The notes under the pieces were generated by a model, which saw nothing but the letters and a program-made list of their open reading frames with translations, had not been told where the DNA came from and made no database searches. The translations under genes and the position numbers were made by a program. From Bacilli bacterium (lineage in GTDB: Bacteria > Bacillota_I > Bacilli_A > RF39 > UBA660), in the NCBI GenBank assembly GCA_016297695.1, contig JAEDGC010000027.1:1-23034 (forward strand): a stretch of 23,034 nt of DNA. Direction: 5' to 3'. Of the stretch, positions 6,510 to 13,544 are shown piece after piece; position 1 is the first letter of the stretch, and the number at the start of each line of letters is the position of its first letter.

Positions 6510-7142
6510 ATGCAGGTAACTATCAAAGATACATTAGTTGATATAAAAATAGTATATAAAAATAATAAAAATATATACTTTCGCTTTAATGAAAATACTT
6601 TAGTTGTTACTTGTAACAAATTAGTTAGTAAAAATTATATTGAAAAGCTTATTAAAAAAAATGAAAATTCATTATATAAAATGTATCAAAGAACTTTAAA
6701 GGAAAGTGAAAATGATAAATATTTTAATTATTTAGGAAATAAATATACTATTGTTTATGATAATGAAACAAAAAAACCATATTTTAATGAAGATATGATT
6801 TTTGTAAAAGATGAAAAAACATTAAATAAATTTTATGCTTTAGAATGTAAGAGAATATTTGAAAGTGAAGTTGTAAGGATAACACCATATTTTAATAATA
6901 TACCTAATTTTTCATTAAGAATTAGAAAAATGAAAACAAGATGGGGTGTTAATAATATTACTAAAAAAATTATTACACTTAATTCTGAATTATTAAAAAA
7001 AGAACTTCATTTATTAGATTATGTTATAATACATGAATTATGTCACTTTTATGAGGCAAATCATAGTGTTAAGTTTTGGAATCACGTTAGCAAATATTAT
7101 CCAAAATATAAAGAAGCTAGAAAAGAATTGAGGGAAGTATAA
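6510..7142 (+). CDS. YgjP-like (M48/DUF45) zinc metallopeptidase
   Basis: This 210-residue protein has the zinc motif HELCH followed by FYEANHSVKFW, and upstream the conserved segment RKMKTRWGVNN. These are the markers of the YgjP/WLM-type metallopeptidase domain. The first half is a beta-rich part typical of the family. The substrate is not known. ATG at 6510 is preferred to GTG at 6501 because AGGTGG (6499-6504) is 5 nt upstream. It ends in a TAATG overlap with the methyltransferase gene, so the two are co-transcribed. Confidence 0.82.
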   Translation: MQVTIKDTLVDIKIVYKNNKNIYFRFNENTLVVTCNKLVSKNYIEKLIKKNENSLYKMYQRTLKESENDKYFNYLGNKYTIVYDNETKKPYFNEDMIFVKDEKTLNKFYALECKRIFESEVVRITPYFNNIPNFSLRIRKMKTRWGVNNITKKIITLNSELLKKELHLLDYVIIHELCHFYEANHSVKFWNHVSKYYPKYKEARKELREV

Positions 7143-7849
7143 TGAAAATTGAATCATTAACTAATAATAAAGTAAAAACATGGAATAAGTTAAAAGAAAA
7201 AAAATATCGTGATGAAACAGGTTTATTTTTAATTGAAGGTGATCATTTAATTAAAGAAGCTTTAAAAAGAAATTTAGTTGTTTCAACTATCGGTCTTACT
7301 AGTGATTATGATTATGAAGTAACTAGTGAAATTTTAAAAAAACTTTCATGCCAAAAAAGTGGTACTAATGAAATAGCTATAGTAAAAAAGATAGAAGAAA
7401 AAGAAATAACTGGCGATAACGTTGTAATTCTTGATGGTATTCAAGATCCTGGTAATCTAGGAACTATTATAAGAAGTGCAGTAGCATTTAACATAGGAAC
7501 TTTAATTCTTTCTCAAGATTGTGTTGATTTATACAATGATAAAGTTATAAGATCAAGTGAAGGAATGATTTTTAATATAAATATTGTTCGTAAAAATTTA
7601 AAAGAAATTATACCTGAAATTAAGTTGAGTGGATATACTATTTATGCTGCAACAGTAGATGGTGATAAAACTTTTGATGACGATAAAAAAATAGCATTTA
7701 TAATTGGTAATGAAGGAAGCGGAATAAAAAAAGAAATTTTAGAATTATGTGATAAAAATATTACCATTAAAATGAATGAAAATTGTGAAAGTCTCAATGC
7801 TGGAGTAAGTGCATCAATATTAATGTATGAACTTGGAGGTAGAAGATGA
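7142..7849 (+). CDS. SpoU/TrmH-family RNA 2'-O-methyltransferase
   Basis: This 235-residue protein has an N-terminal RNA-substrate binding domain (LTNNKVKTWNKL, then GLFLIEGDHLIKEAL) and a C-terminal SPOUT knot domain. The knot domain shows the three SpoU motifs: DPGNLGTIIRSAVAF, FIIGNEGSGI and MNENCESLNAGVSASI. It should transfer a methyl group from S-adenosylmethionine to a ribose of rRNA or tRNA. The closest known relatives by architecture are RlmB/TsnR-like and YsgA. The exact target cannot be read from the sequence. The C-terminal GGRR is encoded by the Shine-Dalgarno sequence of the overlapping rimM start (ATGA). Confidence 0.9.
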   Translation: MKIESLTNNKVKTWNKLKEKKYRDETGLFLIEGDHLIKEALKRNLVVSTIGLTSDYDYEVTSEILKKLSCQKSGTNEIAIVKKIEEKEITGDNVVILDGIQDPGNLGTIIRSAVAFNIGTLILSQDCVDLYNDKVIRSSEGMIFNINIVRKNLKEIIPEIKLSGYTIYAATVDGDKTFDDDKKIAFIIGNEGSGIKKEILELCDKNITIKMNENCESLNAGVSASILMYELGGRR

Positions 7850-8337
7850 AATATATTTATATAGGTAAAGTTTCTAATACTCATGGGATAAAAGGGGAAA
7901 TAAGAATTCTTTCTAATTTTTTGAAAAAAGATTTAGTATTCAAAAAAGATAATACCTTATATTTTGGAAATAATAAAGAAAAAGAAATAATTAATACTTA
8001 TCGTAAACATAAAGAATATGATATGGTAACATTAAATGGTATAAATAATATTAACGAAGTTTTAAAATATAAAGGATTAAATGTTTATATAGATAGAACT
8101 GAATTAAAACTTAAAAGTAATGATTATATTTTAGAAGACTTAATTGGTTTTACCATTATAGAAAATAAAAAAATACTAGGAAAATTAAAAGATTTTATGT
8201 ATAATAATGGCAATATCTTGCTAAGTATCACTGGCGATAAAGATTTTTATATTCCGTATAATGATTATTTTATAAAAAAAGTAGATTTAGAAAATAAAAT
8301 AATTAATACAGAGAATGCTAAGGATTTGATTATATGA
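7846..8337 (+). CDS. rimM: Ribosome maturation factor RimM
   Basis: This 163-residue protein is a typical RimM. The N-terminal beta-barrel begins IGKVSNTHGIKGEIRI, and the C-terminal PRC-barrel domain reads LIGFTII, then FYIPYNDYFIKKVDLENKII. RimM binds ribosomal protein S19 and helps 16S rRNA 3' domain folding during 30S assembly. It overlaps both the upstream methyltransferase and trmD in ATGA couplings. The rimM-trmD order is widely conserved, which adds weight. Confidence 0.95.
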   Translation: MKYIYIGKVSNTHGIKGEIRILSNFLKKDLVFKKDNTLYFGNNKEKEIINTYRKHKEYDMVTLNGINNINEVLKYKGLNVYIDRTELKLKSNDYILEDLIGFTIIENKKILGKLKDFMYNNGNILLSITGDKDFYIPYNDYFIKKVDLENKIINTENAKDLII

Positions 8338-8996
8338 AAATTGATATTTTGACACTATTTCCTAAAATGTTTGATGGTATATTTAATGAATCAATTATTA
8401 AAAGAGCAATTACTTCTAATAAAGTAGAAATAAACTTAATTGATTTTCGTAAATATTCTAAGTTATCTAATAATCAGGTAGATGATACTCCTTATGGTGG
8501 CGGAGCTGGAATGGTTCTTAGGTGTGAGCCAATATTTGATTGTATAGATGATATTAAAACTGATGATAGTGTAGTTGTAATGATGACACCCGATGGAAAA
8601 ACTTATAATCAAAAAATGGCATATGAATTTAGTAAAATTAAACATTTAATAATTATATGTGGACATTATGAAGGCTTTGATGAAAGAATAAGAACATTAT
8701 GTGATTATGAAATAAGCGTAGGAGATTATATTCTTACTGGTGGTGAAATACCAGCAATGATTTTAGTTGATAGTATAACAAGATTAATAGATGGAGTTAT
8801 AACTAAAGAAAGTCTTTTAGATGAGAGTTTTACAAATGATTTATTAGATTATGCAACATATACTAAACCAAGAGAATATAGAGGACTTAAAGTACCTGAT
8901 GTATTACTTAGTGGTGATCATAAGAAAATAAAAGAATTTAGAGAAAATAGTAGAATTGAAAAAACCAAAAATCGTAGAAATGATTTGTTGAAGTAG
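8334..8996 (+). CDS. trmD: tRNA (guanine-37-N1)-methyltransferase TrmD
   Basis: This 220-residue SPOUT enzyme methylates G37 next to the anticodon in tRNAs reading CNN codons, which prevents +1 frameshifting. Visible motifs are MKIDILTLFPKMF at the start, YGGGAGMVL, the deep knot GHYEGFDERI and SVGDYILTGGE, and the catalytic Asp in the C-terminal half. Normal length is about 230-245, so this copy is slightly short at the C-terminus, but all core motifs are there. It is coupled to rimM by ATGA. Confidence 0.97.
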   Translation: MKIDILTLFPKMFDGIFNESIIKRAITSNKVEINLIDFRKYSKLSNNQVDDTPYGGGAGMVLRCEPIFDCIDDIKTDDSVVVMMTPDGKTYNQKMAYEFSKIKHLIIICGHYEGFDERIRTLCDYEISVGDYILTGGEIPAMILVDSITRLIDGVITKESLLDESFTNDLLDYATYTKPREYRGLKVPDVLLSGDHKKIKEFRENSRIEKTKNRRNDLLK

Positions 8997-9004
8997 GTGG
9001 TAAA

Positions 9005-9463
9005 ATGTCTAGTTTTTTAATTAAAAAAAATGAAGAAGAAGTAAATGTTATTAAATTAAATTTAGAAGAAAATGGTTATGATTTTAGACCAAGAATAACC
9101 AATAGTGATGCTAAAATAAATAAAATAACATTGTTTAACTACTCAATGATCGATGTAATATTATCAAAAAAAATAGATAATGAATTTAAAAAAATAGCAG
9201 CCATTGTTTATGATATTTTAGCTAATGATGATGATAATACAACATCAGATGCTACAATTGCATTAGATGAGGTTGAAAGATTAAGAGGAATAATTTTAAA
9301 TAAATATCAAAAATTTCTAGAAAAAGAAAAAGAGAAAAAATATTTAAAAAAACTTAGAATATTAGAAAATGAATTGAGAGCTAAAATAGTTTGTGTTAAT
9401 TCCTTAAATAATTATGCAAATGAAAATATAGAACTTGATGAAAAAAGAGGTAGAGGAAGATGA
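9005..9463 (+). CDS. Unrecognised protein between trmD and rplS
   Basis: I do not recognise this 152-residue protein. It is charged and without membrane segments. The second half (about 95-135) is Lys/Glu/Leu-rich and probably a long helix or coiled coil (LEKEKEKKYLKKL), and the end is RGRGR. AGGTGG stands 5 nt before the ATG. It follows trmD by 8 nt and overlaps the next gene by ATGA, so it belongs to the ribosome/tRNA-maturation operon. The C-terminal RGRGR is partly forced by the GAGGAAG ribosome binding site of the following gene. Confidence 0.65.
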   Translation: MSSFLIKKNEEEVNVIKLNLEENGYDFRPRITNSDAKINKITLFNYSMIDVILSKKIDNEFKKIAAIVYDILANDDDNTTSDATIALDEVERLRGIILNKYQKFLEKEKEKKYLKKLRILENELRAKIVCVNSLNNYANENIELDEKRGRGR

Positions 9464-9813
9464 ATAATATATTAATAGTTAAGCAAATTATTAATGCTAA
9501 TTTAAATGAAACACAAAATAGAAAAGATTTAAATGATAATTTAGAAGCTGTTTATAAAAGAATTTCATTTGATTTAAATCTTTCAGAAATTAGTAATAAA
9601 ATTTTAAATATTATGGATATTTATGGTTTTTATGATTATTATTTTATTTTAATATTTGATAATAATGAATATTTATTAATAGATTTAAACTTAGAAAATA
9701 AATGTGAAAAAATAAATGATAATACTTTTAATGAATATTTAAAAAATATTGGAATAAATAATAATAAACTTCTTTTAAAAGAAATTTATGAAAAAAGAAG
9801 TCTTGGAAGATAG
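9460..9813 (+). CDS. Unrecognised small protein, coupled to upstream gene
   Basis: I do not recognise this 117-residue protein. It is acidic and rich in Asn, Ile and Leu, with an aromatic stretch in the middle (IYGFYDYYFILIFD) that looks like a buried strand. There is no signal or clear membrane helix. It begins in an ATGA overlap, and its ribosome binding site GAGGAAG lies within the last codons of the upstream gene. The rplS promoter starts immediately after its stop. It is probably lineage-specific, and I assign no function. Confidence 0.6.
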   Translation: MNNILIVKQIINANLNETQNRKDLNDNLEAVYKRISFDLNLSEISNKILNIMDIYGFYDYYFILIFDNNEYLLIDLNLENKCEKINDNTFNEYLKNIGINNNKLLLKEIYEKRSLGR

Positions 9814-9842
9814 TTGCTTTTTATAATTATTTTTGATATAAT
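9814..9842 (+). promoter_or_regulatory. Promoter of rplS
   Basis: TTGCTT (9814-9819), a 17-nt spacer and a perfect TATAAT (9837-9842) lie about 90 bp before the rplS start. This gives rplS its own transcript with a long leader. Confidence 0.7.
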
Positions 9843-9849
9843 ACATTTG

Positions 9850-9925
9850 CTTTTAAAAAAGCGCATATAATCCGCTGAAAAAATTTCATGATTGTACAAG
9901 ATAGTTTATAGAAAGGAAGATTTAA
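9850..9925 (+). promoter_or_regulatory. Possible structured rplS 5' leader
   Basis: About 80 nt of untranslated leader separates the promoter from the rplS ribosome binding site (AAAGGAAG). It contains a short GCTTTT/AAAAGC hairpin near its 5' end. Firmicutes commonly have an L19-binding autoregulatory leader (Rfam L19_leader) at this place. I cannot confirm the consensus by eye. Confidence 0.35.
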
Positions 9926-9928
9926 AAA

Positions 9929-10270
9929 ATGGCTAATCTAGTAGATAAGATTAATGAAAAGCACATTAAAAATGATATTCCTGAATTCCGTGTTGGAGAT
10001 ACTGTACGTGTAGATGTATTAGTAAAAGAAGGTAAAAAAGAAAGAATCCAAGCTTTTGAAGGATTAGTAATTGCTAAAAAAGGTAGTGGAGTTTCTGAAA
10101 CTTTCTCAGTTAGAAAAAAATCATATGGAATTGGGATAACAAGAATATTTCCAGTTAATGCACCAACTATTGATAAAATAGTAGTTGTTAAAAAAGGTCT
10201 TGTTAGACGTGCTAAACTTAACTTTATTAAGTCAATGCGTAAAGAATATAAAGTTAAAGAAAGAAATTAA
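9929..10270 (+). CDS. rplS: 50S ribosomal protein L19
   Basis: This 113-residue L19 matches the family along its length: FRVGDTVRVDV, QAFEGLVIAKKGSG, SETFSVRKKSYGIGITRIFP and the basic C-terminus KGLVRRAKLNF. L19 sits at the 30S-50S interface near bridge B8. It is preceded by its own promoter and leader and followed by a terminator, so it is regulated apart from rimM-trmD upstream. Confidence 0.98.
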   Translation: MANLVDKINEKHIKNDIPEFRVGDTVRVDVLVKEGKKERIQAFEGLVIAKKGSGVSETFSVRKKSYGIGITRIFPVNAPTIDKIVVVKKGLVRRAKLNFIKSMRKEYKVKERN

Positions 10271-10272
10271 TT

Positions 10273-10296
10273 ATCACGATAAACTCGTGATTTTTT
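10273..10296 (+). terminator. Terminator of rplS
   Basis: A 7-bp stem ATCACGA/TCGTGAT with a 5-nt loop is followed by six T. It lies 2 nt beyond the rplS stop. Confidence 0.85.
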
Positions 10297-10306
10297 CTTT
10301 GTTTAA

Positions 10307-10335
10307 TTGACGAACAAAGTTTCTTGTGCTAATAT
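10307..10335 (+). promoter_or_regulatory. Promoter of ruvAB
   Basis: TTGACG (10307-10312), a 17-nt spacer and TAATAT (10330-10335) lie just after the rplS terminator and about 20 bp before the ruvA start. I see no clear LexA-type operator around it. Confidence 0.6.
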
Positions 10336-10354
10336 TAAATAGGATGTGATAATA

Positions 10355-10909
10355 ATGTATAATTATATTTATGGTAAAGTAGTTGAAAGTAAAAGCAATT
10401 ATATAATAGTAGATGTTAATAATATTGGATATCAAATATTCGTTGCTAATCCTTTTAGTTTTGAAATAAATACTGAATATAAGATTTATTTATATAACTA
10501 TATTAGAGAAGATGAATATAGTTTATATGGATTTAAAAGTGAAGAAGAAAAAGATTTATTTATGAAATTAATTGGAGTTAAAGGATTAGGTCCAAAAATG
10601 GCAATGCCAATGCTTGCTACGGGAAGTGTAAGTGGTATAGCTGATGCTATTGATAGAGAAAATATTTTATATCTTACTAAATTTCCTAAAATTGGGGAAA
10701 AAATAGCAAGACAAATAATTTTGGATTTAAAAGGCAAATTAGAATTTGATAAATCTAATAGTAACGATGATAGTTTAAATGAACTAATTGAAGCTTTAGA
10801 AGCACTTGGTTATAAACGCCAAGATATTAAAAAAGTATTACCAAATATTAGTAGTGATTTAAAAATCGAAGAACAAATTAAAGAAGCATTAAAATTATTA
10901 TTAAAATAG
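10355..10909 (+). CDS. ruvA: Holliday junction DNA helicase subunit RuvA
   Basis: This 184-residue protein carries the three RuvA domains. The OB fold at 1-60 starts MYNYIYGKV and includes YLYNYIREDEYSLYGF. The tandem helix-hairpin-helix DNA-binding part reads LIGVKGLGPKMA and LTKFPKIGEKIARQIILDLKGKL. The C-terminal RuvB-binding helix domain follows (LIEALEALGYKRQDIKKVL). RuvA tetramers hold Holliday junctions for RuvB. ATG at 10355 is preferred to GTG at 10346 because of the family start and the GGATGTGA sequence upstream. ruvB follows after 11 nt. Confidence 0.96.
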   Translation: MYNYIYGKVVESKSNYIIVDVNNIGYQIFVANPFSFEINTEYKIYLYNYIREDEYSLYGFKSEEEKDLFMKLIGVKGLGPKMAMPMLATGSVSGIADAIDRENILYLTKFPKIGEKIARQIILDLKGKLEFDKSNSNDDSLNELIEALEALGYKRQDIKKVLPNISSDLKIEEQIKEALKLLLK

Positions 10910-10920
10910 GAGAATAACTT

Positions 10921-11919
10921 ATGGAAGAAAGATTGTTAGATCAAGAAAAAATAACTACAGATAATTTTGAAAATAACATTAGACCAGAATATTTAGATGA
11001 ATATGTTGGTCAAAGTGAAGTAAAAGAAAATATAAGAGTTTTTATTAAAGCATGTAAAATGCGTGATGAAGTACTTGACCATGTGCTATTATATGGTCCT
11101 CCTGGATTAGGCAAAACGACACTCGCTCACATTATAGCTAATGAACTAGGAAGCAATTTAAAAACAGCAAGTGGTCCTTCAATAGAAAAACCGGGTGATT
11201 TGGCAGCAATTTTATCTAATCTTGAACCTGGAGATGTTTTATTTATAGATGAAATTCATCGAATGCCAAGATATATTGAAGAAATACTTTATCCTGCTAT
11301 GGAAGATTTTGAATTAGATATTATAATTGGAACAGATGGTAAAAGTAGAAGCTTAAAAATTGATTTACCACCATTTACTTTAGTTGGGGCAACTACACGT
11401 TCTGGAGATATATCGTCTCCTTTAAGGGATCGTTTTGGAATAGTATCTAAACTAAATTATTATTCTACAGAAGAACTTTCAAGTATTATTAAAAGAACTA
11501 GTAGAGTATTAAATATGCCGATAAATGATGATGCCGTATTGGAACTTGCAAAAAGAAGTAGAAAAACGCCAAGAATTGCTAATAGATTATTTAAAAGGGT
11601 AAGAGATTTTGCTTTAGTAGAAAATGGTTCAGTTATTACTAAAGAAATAACAATGGATGCATTAAAAAGATTAAAAGTTGATGATCTTGGACTTGATGCA
11701 ATTGATAAAGAATATTTATTAGCATTAATTAATAAATTTAATGGTGGGCCGGTTGGAGTTGCAACAATTGCTACATCAATTGGAGAAGAACAAACTACTA
11801 TAGAGGATGTAATAGAACCATATCTTTTACAAGAAGGTTTTATTAAAAGAACATTACGTGGAAGAGTTGCTGAAAAAAAAGCATATGAACATTTGCAAAT
11901 TGAATATATAGAAAAATAG
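10921..11919 (+). CDS. ruvB: Holliday junction branch migration ATPase RuvB
   Basis: This 332-residue AAA+ motor has an N-terminal segment LRPEYLDEYVGQ-like (here IRPEYLDEYVGQ), Walker A GPPGLGKTT, Walker B FIDEIHR, sensor 1 VGATTRSG, arginine-finger motif RDRFG and a C-terminal winged helix (GGPVGVATIATSIGEE to RTLRGRVA). Length and motifs are standard. With RuvA it drives branch migration during recombination repair. AGGAG lies 8 nt before the ATG. Confidence 0.98.
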   Translation: MEERLLDQEKITTDNFENNIRPEYLDEYVGQSEVKENIRVFIKACKMRDEVLDHVLLYGPPGLGKTTLAHIIANELGSNLKTASGPSIEKPGDLAAILSNLEPGDVLFIDEIHRMPRYIEEILYPAMEDFELDIIIGTDGKSRSLKIDLPPFTLVGATTRSGDISSPLRDRFGIVSKLNYYSTEELSSIIKRTSRVLNMPINDDAVLELAKRSRKTPRIANRLFKRVRDFALVENGSVITKEITMDALKRLKVDDLGLDAIDKEYLLALINKFNGGPVGVATIATSIGEEQTTIEDVIEPYLLQEGFIKRTLRGRVAEKKAYEHLQIEYIEK

Positions 11920-11947
11920 TTTTTGATAAGTAAAAAACTATTTTTTT
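11912..11947 (+). terminator. Terminator of ruvAB
   Basis: A 13-bp perfect stem (11912-11924 with 11933-11945) overlaps the ruvB stop codon and ends in seven T. Confidence 0.85.
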
Positions 11948-11971
11948 AAATTTAATTCTTGTTAAAAACTA

Positions 11972-12006
11972 TTGACTTTCACCAGCAAATACCATAAAAT
12001 GGTATT
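11972..12006 (+). promoter_or_regulatory. Promoter with palindromic operator of the abiE pair
   Basis: TTGACT (11972-11977), a 17-nt spacer and TAAAAT (11995-12000) form a good sigma-A promoter. A perfect 8-bp inverted repeat, AATACCAT and ATGGTATT around AAA (11988-12006), covers the -10 box. AbiEi antitoxins repress their own operon by binding inverted repeats at the promoter, so this is the likely operator. Confidence 0.7.
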
Positions 12007-12019
12007 GTGAGGTGAAAAT

Positions 12020-12610
12020 ATGATAATTACTAATGATATGGCTAAGAATAATTTAAAAGATTATTCTAATAAAAATAATAAAATAAGTAGAGATATTAGG
12101 GATGGTAAATTATTTAAAATAATAACTGGGTTATATGAAACTAATCCAAATACACCAGGATATTTACTTGCTAGTAGTATTTATGGTCCATCATACATTT
12201 CTTTTGAGTATGCATTATCTTTTTACGGCTTAATTCCTGAGAGGGTTACAACTGTTACTTGTGCTACTTGTGATAAGAAAAAGAAAAAGCAATATAATAC
12301 AGATTTTGGAGTATTTACATATAGAGATGTTCCAGTAATTGCTTATCCTGAAGAAATAATTTTAAAAGTAGAAAATAATTATTCATACCAAATAGCATCA
12401 CCTGAAAAAGCTTTATGTGATAAATTATATACTTTAACTCCACTTTCTAATTATTCTAATTTAGAAAATATGCTATTTAATGATTTAAGAATAGATCAAG
12501 AAGAATTTAAAAAACTTAATAATAAAAAAATATATAAATTAAGTAATTTATATCATTCTACAAATGTAGATTTATTAGCTAAATATATAAGGAGAAATGA
12601 AAATGAATAA
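12020..12610 (+). CDS. AbiEi-like antitoxin, type IV toxin-antitoxin system
   Basis: This 196-residue protein has an N-terminal winged-helix part (to about 60, with IRDGKLFKIITGLYET) and the AbiEi core: LLASSIYGPSYISFEYALSF, then YGLIPERV and the late motif IASPEKALCDKLY. In AbiE systems this protein represses the operon and counteracts the nucleotidyltransferase toxin. AbiE does not need the two proteins to bind each other. A CATCDKKKKKQ stretch at about 90 is unusual, with two close Cys. The ribosome binding site GAGGTGA is 5 nt before the ATG. It overlaps the toxin gene by 8 nt. Confidence 0.88.
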   Translation: MIITNDMAKNNLKDYSNKNNKISRDIRDGKLFKIITGLYETNPNTPGYLLASSIYGPSYISFEYALSFYGLIPERVTTVTCATCDKKKKKQYNTDFGVFTYRDVPVIAYPEEIILKVENNYSYQIASPEKALCDKLYTLTPLSNYSNLENMLFNDLRIDQEEFKKLNNKKIYKLSNLYHSTNVDLLAKYIRRNENE

Positions 12611-13463
12611 TGTGATTGAACAAATGCTTACTAAGTATGAAATAAAAAATACTAATGATGAAATTAATGCTTTAAAAGAGATTATTCAAGAAATAGTTTT
12701 GGCTGGATTATCCAGAAGTAATTTTTTTGACGAAGTTGCTTTTTATGGTGGAACAGCATTGAGAATATTTTATAATTTAGATAGATTTTCAGAAGACTTA
12801 GATTTTGCTTTAATACAACCTAATAAAGACTTTGATTTAAGTAAATATTTTGTTTATGTCAAAAAGGAATTAAAAGCTTATGGAATTAATTTAGAAATTA
12901 AAACAAAACAAAAAAATATTGATTCTAATATTACTTCTGCTTTATTAAAGGGTAATACTTTAGAACATATATTAAAATTTTTTCCAAATGAAGAGAAACA
13001 TAAATATGACCATATATTAAAAGATTTAAAAATTAAATTTGAAATAGATATAAATCCAGCAATTGGAGCAACTTATGACTTTAAGTATAAATTATTACCT
13101 AATCCTCACCAAATAAAACTGTATGATAAAGAATCATTGCTGGCTGGTAAAATACATGCAATTTTATGTAGAGGATGGAAAACAAGAACCAAAGGTAGAG
13201 ATTTATATGATTATATATTCTTTTTAGCTACTGATACTAAAGTAAATATAGAATTATTAAAAAATAAATTAATTGAATCAAAATATATTAACAAAAATGA
13301 TAATTTTGATATAGATAATTTAAAAAAATTATTAATACAAAAATTTAATGAAATAGATTATAAAGAAGCTAAAGAAGATGTCATGCCATTTATTAAAAAT
13401 ATAGATAGTTTAAATATATGGAGTAAAGAATTTTTTGTTAATATTACACAAAATTTAAAATGA
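12603..13463 (+). CDS. AbiEii-like nucleotidyltransferase toxin
   Basis: This 286-residue protein carries the nucleotidyltransferase signature: YGGTALRIFYNL followed by DRFSEDLDFAL (GG plus DxD metal site). It also has the PF08843 C-terminal signature LLAGKIHAIL...TKGRDLYDYIFFL. AbiEii-type toxins add nucleotides to tRNA or another target and stop growth, giving phage abortive infection. ATG at 12603 fits better than 12597, since AGGAGA (12590-12595) lies 7 nt upstream of it. All catalytic residues look intact. A terminator follows. Confidence 0.9.
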   Translation: MNNVIEQMLTKYEIKNTNDEINALKEIIQEIVLAGLSRSNFFDEVAFYGGTALRIFYNLDRFSEDLDFALIQPNKDFDLSKYFVYVKKELKAYGINLEIKTKQKNIDSNITSALLKGNTLEHILKFFPNEEKHKYDHILKDLKIKFEIDINPAIGATYDFKYKLLPNPHQIKLYDKESLLAGKIHAILCRGWKTRTKGRDLYDYIFFLATDTKVNIELLKNKLIESKYINKNDNFDIDNLKKLLIQKFNEIDYKEAKEDVMPFIKNIDSLNIWSKEFFVNITQNLK

Positions 13464-13474
13464 TACTTATATAA

Positions 13475-13505
13475 AAAAATAGTTTTGATTGAAAAACTAT
13501 TTTTT
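13475..13505 (+). terminator. Terminator of abiE pair
   Basis: A 12-bp stem (13475-13486 with 13493-13504) and a T run lie 11 nt beyond the abiEii stop. Its right half overlaps the promoter of the next gene. Confidence 0.8.
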
Positions 13506-13517
13506 CTTTAGTATAAT
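13489..13517 (+). promoter_or_regulatory. Promoter of the DGR target gene
   Basis: TTGAAA (13489-13494), a 17-nt spacer and a perfect TATAAT (13512-13517) precede the start codon at 13545. The -35 box lies inside the hairpin of the preceding terminator. Confidence 0.6.
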
Positions 13518-13544
13518 TGTATTTAGAGTAGAGGGTATAATAAT

